In this document: piece by piece, positions 14,904 through 19,818 of the stretch
Position numbering within the stretch: the stretch's first letter is position 1
Layout of the letters: the number at the start of each line of letters is the position of its first letter
Source: a virus
Strand: one strand, 5' to 3'
IMG/VR virus record: IMGVR_UViG_3300029787_000259
Span: 1 to 27,419 of that record
Length of the DNA stretch: 27,419 bases
Translations under genes and position numbers: made by a program
Notes under the pieces: generated by a model
Seen by the model: only the letters and a program-made list of their open reading frames with translations
Databases searched by the model: none
Told to the model about the DNA's origin: nothing

Positions 14904-15100
14904 TTCTCATGTCCCATCCATACCGCAAATGCACCTGTCATTGCCCCCGTGACTACACTTACCAGTGCTGACTGTTGGGTTGTTGGTTCGGGTAGAGTCA
15001 TAAACCACTCCACCACTCTCCACGCTGACAGGGACATCATTATCATCATTAGACGAGGCAGTATTTTCCACGCCAACACTCTTTCCATAACTATAGTCAT
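14900..15100 (-). CDS. Small membrane protein of the lysis cassette (second holin or antiholin)
   Basis: A 66-residue protein beginning MTIVMERVLAWKILPRLMMI at ATG 15100, which overlaps the holin stop (TAATG). It has two hydrophobic segments (about residues 10-34, LPRLMMIMMSLSAWRVVEWF, and 44-62, SALVSVVTGAMTGAFAVWMG) joined by a short loop with PEPTTQQ. Two-helix membrane proteins of this size next to a lysozyme are typical of class II holins or antiholins. I remember a very similar AWRVVEWFMTLPxPTTQQ protein in lysis cassettes of other marine phages. Together with the 3-TM holin upstream it may set lysis timing. A longer open frame upstream lies inside the holin gene and is not used. Confidence 0.72.
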   Translation of the reverse strand: MTIVMERVLAWKILPRLMMIMMSLSAWRVVEWFMTLPEPTTQQSALVSVVTGAMTGAFAVWMGHEK

Positions 15101-15489
15101 TACTTCTTTCCAAAGAACTTCGTCGCTGCTCTTGTTCCAAAGCTTGCAGCAACAATAACGCCCAAGCTGTACTGGTACCATTCAGGCATTTGCTCCAATT
15201 GTTGAAATCCGTTACGTACAAGTTCTTCCATCCCCGGAACAAACGCTAAAATAAGTGGTAAACTAAATAGTATTGTAAGCCATTCGTCTTTCCATGATGA
15301 CTGACTTCCCTTTGCCATCTCAAGGTCCCAGTCAATTTCCCCCGTAGCTTTCTTTTGCATGACTACGGCTTCGGCTTGTGCCTTTGCTACTTTGGTAGCT
15401 GACTGGGCTTTCTTCTCTTCTACTTTGCCGGACATCCACGTTCCGGCTAGTTCTGCAATCGGTCCGATTAGTAAGTTTAACACTTCCAC
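15100..15489 (-). CDS. Holin, 3-TM family
   Basis: A protein of about 129 residues that would form membrane lesions to release the endolysin. The N-terminus has a hydrophobic segment (LNLLIGPIAELAGTWMSG), then a charged helix (VEEKKAQSATKVAKAQAEAV), an IDWDLEMAKGSQSSWKDEWL segment, and two further membrane segments (LTILFSLPLILAFVPG; YQYSLGVIVAASFGTRAATK). This order, with WDxxxAxxSxxSWKDE before the last two TMs, matches the Holin_3TMs family. The start is GTG at 15489 or, with AGAGG five bases upstream, GTG at 15483. It overlaps the end of the preceding basic-protein gene by 13 bases and leads into the second membrane protein. Confidence 0.82.
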   Translation of the reverse strand: MEVLNLLIGPIAELAGTWMSGKVEEKKAQSATKVAKAQAEAVVMQKKATGEIDWDLEMAKGSQSSWKDEWLTILFSLPLILAFVPGMEELVRNGFQQLEQMPEWYQYSLGVIVAASFGTRAATKFFGKK

Positions 15490-15764
15490 CTCTTTCTTGC
15501 TTGACGCAAACGACTGTTAGGGTCTTTGGCTGCTTTAGGAAACTTCTTCATCTGCCCGGCTGACCTTGCACAGTACGACTTGCGACGCTTTGCTGCGGCA
15601 CTACCCGGCTTGACCTTGCCCGTAACAGCAGTCTTTAACTTACTACCGGGATTCTTACGGCGGTAAGCAGCTACCCCAGCCTTAGTCATTCCCGCACCCT
15701 TCTTTGTAGCACGAAAGTTTTTCTTGTTGCGGGCTGGCATTTTATCAGGCTTTCTTGGTGCCAC
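15477..15764 (-). CDS. Very basic small protein with C-terminal Cys/Trp end (95 aa)
   Basis: A 95-residue protein rich in Lys, Arg, Ala and Gly. It starts MAPRKPDKMPARNKKNFRAT from GTG 15764 with GGAAG upstream; an ATG at 15740 would give a shorter form. The second half contains a KVKPGSAAAKRRKSYCARSA stretch and ends RLRQARKRWKC. The pattern of TAVTGKVKPGS, AAxRRKSYCAR and a final RRWKC is one I remember from small unknown proteins of marine phages and algal giant viruses (I believe DUF6321). Two Cys near basic residues could bind metal or form disulphides. It is the last of five basic mini-genes in a row and overlaps the next gene (holin). Confidence 0.68.
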   Translation of the reverse strand: MAPRKPDKMPARNKKNFRATKKGAGMTKAGVAAYRRKNPGSKLKTAVTGKVKPGSAAAKRRKSYCARSAGQMKKFPKAAKDPNSRLRQARKRWKC

Positions 15765-15993
15765 TTTTCTTCCTTTTCCTTCCTGACGCAGTAACAGACC
15801 ACTTTACTGCGCGTGGTCCGGTCTTCTTTGCTGCTTCTTTTTTGGTAATGCGTTTGGCAACTTTGGCAGGTCTACAGGCTGGATAGGGACGTTTCTTTTT
15901 CTCTGAACCAGAGCGACCGCACTTCTTGCCAGTCTTTACATCTCGCCAGTCTTCTTTGAACCATTTGGTTAAGCCGCCCTTTGGTTTAGCCAT
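15745..15993 (-). CDS. Very basic small protein with GLTKWFKEDW motif (82 aa)
   Basis: An 82-residue protein with about one third Lys/Arg. It starts MAKPKGGLTKWFKEDWRDVK, then TGKKCGRSGSEKKKRPYPAC, then RPAKVAKRITKKEAAKKTGP, and ends with a basic tail (RKRKKSGTKKA). The pattern GLTKWFKExWxDxxTGKxCGR...YPACRP is one I remember from marine phages and nucleocytoplasmic DNA viruses of algae (possibly DUF5872; the number needs checking). The two Cys (CGR, ACR) are well placed for a small metal-binding knuckle. ATG 15993 overlaps the preceding stop (TAATG). DNA or RNA binding is likely from charge; the exact role is unknown. Confidence 0.7.
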   Translation of the reverse strand: MAKPKGGLTKWFKEDWRDVKTGKKCGRSGSEKKKRPYPACRPAKVAKRITKKEAAKKTGPRAVKWSVTASGRKRKKSGTKKA

Positions 15994-16184
15994 TAGGCAT
16001 ATGTCCCGCCACGTTTCTTGTACGTCCTAACAAGCCAAGCATTTGCATATGCGCTAGGGTATACATCAAACTTACGCTTGGCCTCTGCTTTTACACGAGC
16101 GTACAACGCTTTATTTTTGGGTGTTGCACTTCCTGATTTTTTCTTTTTAGATTTAATAGGTTTGAATGATGCTTTCTTAGCCAT
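15993..16184 (-). CDS. Very basic small protein with KAEAKRKFDVYPSAYAN motif (63 aa)
   Basis: A 63-residue protein with a Lys/Ser-rich start (MAKKASFKPIKSKKKKSGSA) and a folded-looking C-terminal half (ALYARVKAEAKRKFDVYPSA, then YANAWLVRTYKKRGGTYA). The second half matches a small domain I remember from marine phages and large algal viruses. I chose ATG 16184 because it has AAGGA upstream and lies 1 base after the stop of the previous mini-gene; the longer open frame to 16274 overlaps that gene and has no protein-like character. Charge suggests nucleic-acid binding. The function is unknown. Confidence 0.72.
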   Translation of the reverse strand: MAKKASFKPIKSKKKKSGSATPKNKALYARVKAEAKRKFDVYPSAYANAWLVRTYKKRGGTYA

Positions 16185-16185
16185 G

Positions 16186-16335
16186 TTATTTTTTCCTTGC
16201 AGTCTGTGCAGCACGACGGAAGTTGGCCTTGCTAGGCGCACCTTTACTTCCGGCAGTACGCATCTTTTCTCCACTACCAGCTTTGATGCGACGCTTCTTA
16301 GCTGCTATGTTGGCGTATAGTCCGCGACGTGCCAT
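16186..16335 (-). CDS. Very basic mini-protein (49 aa)
   Basis: A 49-residue protein, MARRGLYANIAAKKRRIKAG followed by SGEKMRTAGSKGAPSKANFR and RAAQTARKK. It starts at ATG 16335 with AAGG about 7 bases upstream, 2 bases after the stop of the repeat-type gene, and ends at TAA 16186, just before the next ATG. The RRGLYANIxAKKxRIxxGSGExMRxxGxxGAPxxxxF pattern is a frequent mini-protein of marine phages in my memory. It has no Cys and no membrane segment, and carries about 14 Arg/Lys in 49 residues. A nucleic-acid-related role is inferred from charge only. Confidence 0.72.
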   Translation of the reverse strand: MARRGLYANIAAKKRRIKAGSGEKMRTAGSKGAPSKANFRRAAQTARKK

Positions 16336-16337
16336 GA

Positions 16338-16565
16338 CTATGCCTTTACCAGCTTGTAGCCTTTTTTCTTAGCTGCGGAACGAAGGGACGCAAGAGTCAT
16401 AGCACCGCCAGCTTTGCCGCCCTTTGCCATACCCTTTGACTTCATCATCTTGCCGCCACGCTTCATACCCTTACTCTTCATCATTGTTTTGCCACCACGA
16501 GCCATGCCTTTGGCTTTCGTTTTGCCGCCACGCTTCATACCCTTACTCTTCATCATTTTCTTCAT
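16338..16565 (-). CDS. Lys/Gly/Met repeat protein, very basic (75 aa)
   Basis: A 75-residue protein. It starts at ATG 16565 after a GGAGAG ribosome-binding site, overlapping the end of the 231-residue gene by 23 bases. Residues 1-49 consist of four imperfect repeats of about 12 residues with the pattern KSKGMKRGGK or KAKGMARGGK. The last about 22 residues form a separate short helix-turn unit (MTLASLRSAAKKKGYKLVKA). Repetitive Lys/Gly/Met tails recall the disordered arms of histone-H1-like bacterial proteins, and the C-terminal helix recalls small DNA-binding motifs. Both comparisons are by composition only. It is the first of five basic mini-genes. Confidence 0.68.
   Translation of the reverse strand: MKKMMKSKGMKRGGKTKAKGMARGGKTMMKSKGMKRGGKMMKSKGMAKGGKAGGAMTLASLRSAAKKKGYKLVKA
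16450..16557 (-). repeat. 36-base direct repeat, 72-base period, in basic repeat gene
   Basis: Two 36-base blocks at 16450-16485 and 16522-16557 read the same base for base and encode the KSKGMKRGGK unit. The 72-base period equals 24 codons, so copy changes stay in frame. Confidence 0.85.
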
Positions 16566-17238
16566 AATCGCTCTCCGCATAAAGGTTATCAAATACCCGT
16601 GCTGTATCTTCTACATAGTTCGGGTCTTGTTTAGAATGATGGACCCACTGACTAGGAGTGAAATCCGGTGGGCCATCGCCCGTTACAAACCAAGCAGGGT
16701 TAGTTACCCTTACTCTATTGTTTGGAAGTGCAACTATGTTGCCTGTCCATTCACCAGCATCCATTAGTTCTAACACATGACTTTGTTTGTGTTGGGCTGG
16801 GTCGTCTGCTACTTCGCTATCTGTGTAGTCTATAGTAAAGTAATACTTGGCAGGAAAGAAGTCTCCGTCTATCTTAGCCAACCACGGGCAGGGAGTTGCC
16901 CTGTTTAAAACAAATACCGAATGATGGTGCGATTGACAGTCCCACGGTTGGGCAAAATGTGTCGGTATAGGTGTAGGCCATTCCTCTAGGGGTGTATCAC
17001 CTACCAGTGCAGTCAAGGGCATTCTTGCCCACATAGCACCACCGTGTACGTTGTTTTCTTCGTCTTCACATCCTGTAAACAATACTTGAAAAGAAAGTGT
17101 CTTCATGGGTAAAGTAGTTACTGCTATCACCATTGCGTGTAAAAATTCACCATGATAGCGGTCAAAGTTGGTTGTGTATTCTCTTCGTACCCAAGCTTTA
17201 AAATATGGAATATTGCTTGTGATATAATTCATTGCCAT
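16543..17238 (-). CDS. Conserved marine-phage hypothetical protein (231 aa)
   Basis: A 231-residue soluble protein with no signal or membrane segment. Distinct segments are YFKAWVRREYTTNFDRYHGE, FTGCEDEENNVHGGAMWARM (then PLTALVGDTP), HFAQPWDCQSHHHSVFVLNR, PAKYYFTIDYTDSEVADDPA, QHKQSHVLELMDAGEWTGNI and VALPNNRVRVTNPAWFVTGD, and an acidic tail. These recur nearly unchanged, in my memory, in many marine phages without an assigned function. Several His and Cys (CEDE, WDCQSHHHS, HKQSH) could form a metal site. It is the first gene after the terminator/promoter at 17272-17326, with GGAGA as ribosome-binding site, so it may be expressed separately from the capsid genes. Confidence 0.68.
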   Translation of the reverse strand: MAMNYITSNIPYFKAWVRREYTTNFDRYHGEFLHAMVIAVTTLPMKTLSFQVLFTGCEDEENNVHGGAMWARMPLTALVGDTPLEEWPTPIPTHFAQPWDCQSHHHSVFVLNRATPCPWLAKIDGDFFPAKYYFTIDYTDSEVADDPAQHKQSHVLELMDAGEWTGNIVALPNNRVRVTNPAWFVTGDGPPDFTPSQWVHHSKQDPNYVEDTARVFDNLYAESDYEENDEE

Positions 17239-17271
17239 CTCCTGTGTAGTTTACCCCTGAAGGGATGAGCA

Positions 17272-17300
17272 TATATATCACAAAATAAATAAAGAGTCAA
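17272..17300 (-). promoter_or_regulatory. Putative sigma70 promoter directly after the head-block terminator
   Basis: On the minus strand, TTGACT (17300 to 17295), a 17-base AT-rich spacer and TATATA (17277 to 17272). The -35 hexamer is the same as in the tail-block promoter, and the spacing is ideal; the -10 matches the consensus at four of six. The first four bases of the -35 (TTGA) are also the last bases of the terminator stem, so both signals share sequence. Confidence 0.6.
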
Positions 17301-17326
17301 GAGGGCAAGTTGCCCCGCCCCCTTGA
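17281..17326 (-). terminator. Intrinsic terminator after the head block
   Basis: On the minus strand, 7 bases after the stop of the gene ending at 17333, a 10-base-pair stem (TCAAGGGGGC at 17326-17317 with GCCCTCTTGA at 17306-17297, one G:U pair) encloses a 10-base loop and is followed by a T-rich tract (CTCTTTATTTATTTTG). This is the layout of a rho-independent terminator. It would stop or reduce transcription from the capsid genes into the next block. Confidence 0.82.
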
Positions 17327-17332
17327 TTAATG

Positions 17333-17791
17333 TTATACGCCAGTCTGGACTGCAGCAGTCTGGACCATTGTAGTTGGGTCACCAATGTCAGCAATCAAAG
17401 CAATAACACGGAAACGAACTACAGCAGAGTCTGCACCCAAGATTTTAACTTGGATAGCGTCTGTTGCAATTACTGTGTTAATACCTGCTGCTGTAGGGTG
17501 AAAGTTGTAGATAGCATCAGCGTTACCATCGACACCATCACAGAAGGCATCAATGTCGGTGCTGATACCAACGTCAAAAGTCACACTAGAACCACCAGCT
17601 TCAAGAACGTCCAAGCAACCACCAAGAACGATGGAGTTGTCTGGAAGGTCAATCACCTTGATGACATCATTAGCTGTAAGGTTGTCATCTGCAGCGTCAA
17701 AGATTTTTGACTGCACGATGTAAGGACGAATCGCATGTGCGGGATGTCCTACAGTTCCACCACCAGTGATGGTATGGTCAAAAGTAGCCAT
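17333..17791 (-). CDS. Probable capsid decoration/head protein (152 aa)
   Basis: A 152-residue beta-rich protein starting MATFDHTITGGGTVGHPAHA, with IRPYIVQSKIFDAADDNLTA and an LPDNSIVLGGCLDVLEAGGS segment. Small beta-rich proteins directly after the major capsid gene are typical head decoration or stabilising proteins, and I remember this start from other marine podoviruses. It has a strong AAGGGAG ribosome-binding site and is the last gene before the terminator, so it probably accumulates with the capsid protein. The decoration role is inferred from position, size and fold type. Confidence 0.65.
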   Translation of the reverse strand: MATFDHTITGGGTVGHPAHAIRPYIVQSKIFDAADDNLTANDVIKVIDLPDNSIVLGGCLDVLEAGGSSVTFDVGISTDIDAFCDGVDGNADAIYNFHPTAAGINTVIATDAIQVKILGADSAVVRFRVIALIADIGDPTTMVQTAAVQTGV

Positions 17792-17804
17792 TTATATGTC
17801 TCCC

Positions 17805-18794
17805 TTACGCGAAGTCAATGACGCCACGAACAACAGCTTCTTGACGCAATACCTTGCGACCAAAAACGTGAAGTCCACGAATGACATCAGAGAATGACTC
17901 AGTTGAACGAACCACTTCGGTCTTAGCAATGTGCGAAGCAGTGGCTACAGCAGACATGTGACCAGCAAGAACAACGTTCTCAGAGCCATCTGTTGCAAGA
18001 GTAGCAGAAGCGTCAGTCAGTGTTAGCTGGTCAGTTCCACCTGTGCTGTTTAGTGCAGTAGACTTGTAACAGCGGAAACCAGCAAAGGTACCGTTGATGG
18101 CAAGGCCATTACGCAGCGGAGATGAAGCATCACCAGTCACTTGGACTTCAGCGATTTTGTTACCAGCTTGGAACATCTTCTCGTAGAAGATTGGAGGTGC
18201 TACAAACCAGCGGTTTTCTTCAGGCACAGACTCATCGTCAAGCAAACGAGCCATAGCCAGCATCAAGTTGATGCCGTTGTCGTTTGTTTCAACGTTGATA
18301 GGAGCATTAGCTGTTCCCAATGTACCTGCTGCAGCAGTAGTTGTCAGAGTCGTACCAGAAACGGCAGACGCTGCAATACCAGCGGCATCAGAGATATGCT
18401 GCAGAACGGCAGCATCGTACTTACGCTTTAGAGCAAACGCACCAGAAGAGGTGGCAAGTGCTTCAAAGTTTACGTGCGAGTGACGCTCTTCGATGTCGTC
18501 AATTTTAAACGCAAAAGCGTTTGCATTGTCAACAACCATAGAGATTTGATCGTCAGCCAAGTCTTGCGGATTTACCACAGAACCACGTTGATACGCGGCT
18601 ACTGTTACGGTAGGCTCCTTAATGATTTTGACTGTATCGCCAAAGTTTTCGATTTCGCCAGCGTAGTCGGTGTTAGTAATATCTTCCACAACCGAAGCAC
18701 GACGGAAAAACTTGAGAACTTTTTGGCTAAAGATTTCTGGTGCAAAATTACCGGATGGTAAGTTTCCATATCCAGAAGATGTACTGAACGCCAT
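17805..18794 (-). CDS. Major capsid protein
   Basis: A 329-residue protein starting MAFSTSSGYGNLPSGNFAPE, with IFSQKVLKFFRRASVVEDIT, an ...ENFGDTVKIIKEPTVTVAAY beta segment, NAFAFKIDDIEERHSHVNFE, a helix with LKRKYDAAVLQHISDAA, and VPEENRWFVAPPIFYEKMFQ. These match the HK97-fold coat proteins of podoviruses (long helix, beta E-loop, P-domain). It follows the scaffold gene as expected and has an AAGGA ribosome-binding site. The length is normal for this group. It assembles the icosahedral head on the scaffold and portal. Confidence 0.85.
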   Translation of the reverse strand: MAFSTSSGYGNLPSGNFAPEIFSQKVLKFFRRASVVEDITNTDYAGEIENFGDTVKIIKEPTVTVAAYQRGSVVNPQDLADDQISMVVDNANAFAFKIDDIEERHSHVNFEALATSSGAFALKRKYDAAVLQHISDAAGIAASAVSGTTLTTTAAAGTLGTANAPINVETNDNGINLMLAMARLLDDESVPEENRWFVAPPIFYEKMFQAGNKIAEVQVTGDASSPLRNGLAINGTFAGFRCYKSTALNSTGGTDQLTLTDASATLATDGSENVVLAGHMSAVATASHIAKTEVVRSTESFSDVIRGLHVFGRKVLRQEAVVRGVIDFA

Positions 18795-18829
18795 TGTTCA
18801 ATCCTTCCATTATAGTTTTGAGGTTAAGT

Positions 18830-19723
18830 CTAGTTATTCATGTCAATCCGGCCTTCGTCCCGTGCCAAGTCAAGATCAGCTTCTAGCTTTTCAAACTCCC
18901 ACGGTTTAAGGGTACGGATTTCTGAAGCTTTCCAAATTCTACCTTCTGTTTTATTAGTAGTCACTGTCCGCGACGCGGTTTTGGTGACTGCATCTGCTGC
19001 AGAAGCCTTTTTGGTTTTCTTCGGGGCTGATATATTGTTATCAGCTTTGTAGAGGTCTATGACCCGTGCCGCCCATTTAGCATCCGTATTATTTTTGTAG
19101 ATGCCATCAGCAATCGATTTAGGTTGATCTTCAAGCCAAGAAAGAAACTTTTCATCCACTTTGATTTCATCGAAATCGGGATGGTGGGAAACAAGCTGCT
19201 GGTAAGCATTTTGCTTTTCCAAGTCTTTTTCACGCTCTTTGATTGTACCCAGTTCCTCGCGGAGTTGGGAAACCTGTGATTCTGTTTGGAGCGAAGAAAC
19301 GGTCTGTACGACATCAAACACTTCTGGATATTGGGCTTTGAATTGTTCTAGTTCTTCCATAGTCTTTGGAACTGCTACATTACTTGGCATTTCTACCTCT
19401 TTGTTTTCTAGCGATTCACGAAGGCTGCTGATTTCACCTTTAAATTCATTTACCTTAGTATCGTAATGTTTTTTCAGATCGTCATAACGCTTCTTGTAAT
19501 CGTGGGCTTCTTCTTTTTTGTTTTCTACGAAGCTGGTGCTTTCCTGCGGAGTAGCCTCTTGGGGGTCCGCTTCTTGCTCCTCTGTTGCTTCTACCGCTTG
19601 GTTTTCGTCATCGTCATCGATGTAGACTGCATCACGGTGTTTTCCACGATATAACGATTCGTTGTTTATTGCACCAAATGAATCGTTTGGTTTGTTGGCA
19701 CGGTGGCCTCTTGCTTTTGCCAT
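18830..19723 (-). CDS. Capsid scaffolding protein
   Basis: A 297-residue acidic, helical protein. The N-terminal 70 residues are disordered and acidic (DDDDENQAVEATEEQEADPQ), and residues about 70 to 190 are a charged coiled coil (YKKRYDDLKKHYDTKVNEFK; LREELGTIKEREKDLEKQN). They are followed by a compact HHPDFDEIKVDEKFLSWLED unit and a basic tail that could bind the coat protein (SAPKKTKKASAADAVTKTAS). Size, charge and place between portal and coat genes fit phage scaffolds, which guide coat assembly and then leave the head. The start ATG 19723 has AGAGGTAAC upstream, at the end of a structured leader. Confidence 0.8.
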   Translation of the reverse strand: MAKARGHRANKPNDSFGAINNESLYRGKHRDAVYIDDDDENQAVEATEEQEADPQEATPQESTSFVENKKEEAHDYKKRYDDLKKHYDTKVNEFKGEISSLRESLENKEVEMPSNVAVPKTMEELEQFKAQYPEVFDVVQTVSSLQTESQVSQLREELGTIKEREKDLEKQNAYQQLVSHHPDFDEIKVDEKFLSWLEDQPKSIADGIYKNNTDAKWAARVIDLYKADNNISAPKKTKKASAADAVTKTASRTVTTNKTEGRIWKASEIRTLKPWEFEKLEADLDLARDEGRIDMNN

Positions 19724-19740
19724 TTTGTTACCTCTTCATT

Positions 19741-19804
19741 GCGGGGCTACTTTGGCTTGTAGGTAGCCGCTTCGGTTATGTCAGGGCCGCTAGGCGGGTA
19801 GCTG
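19741..19804 (-). promoter_or_regulatory. Structured leader before the scaffold gene
   Basis: The 95-base gap between 19819 and 19723 can form two hairpins on the minus strand. Hairpin 1 spans 19804-19782 (CAG/CTG base, inner stem CCGC/GCGG, CTA loop). Hairpin 2 is GGCTAC (19768-19763) with GTAGCC (19750-19745), a 12-base loop and an outer GC/GC pair. The first part is rich in G and C, unlike the flanking genes. It lies just before the ribosome-binding site of the scaffold/coat genes, so it may affect their translation or mRNA processing. No T tract follows, so it is not an intrinsic terminator. Confidence 0.55.
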
Positions 19805-19818
19805 ACGAATTATTTTAT

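Noticed and set aside
14907-15242. 111-codon minus-strand frame overlapping the holin and small membrane protein, considered as an embedded spanin
   Set aside because: It has no signal peptide, lipobox or TM, and its composition is unlike Rz or Rz1. The frame of the 66-residue membrane protein explains the region better.
16185-16274. Longer start for the 63-residue basic protein
   Set aside because: The extension lies inside the 49-residue basic gene and is not protein-like. ATG 16184 has a ribosome-binding site and fits the spacing.
16450-16557. Regular repeats considered as a short CRISPR-like array
   Set aside because: The repeats are in frame, encode a KSKGMKRGGK protein unit, and have no unique spacers of constant length.
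19741-19804. Leader hairpins considered as an intrinsic terminator
   Set aside because: No T-rich tract follows either stem, and the coat and scaffold genes directly downstream need to be transcribed.
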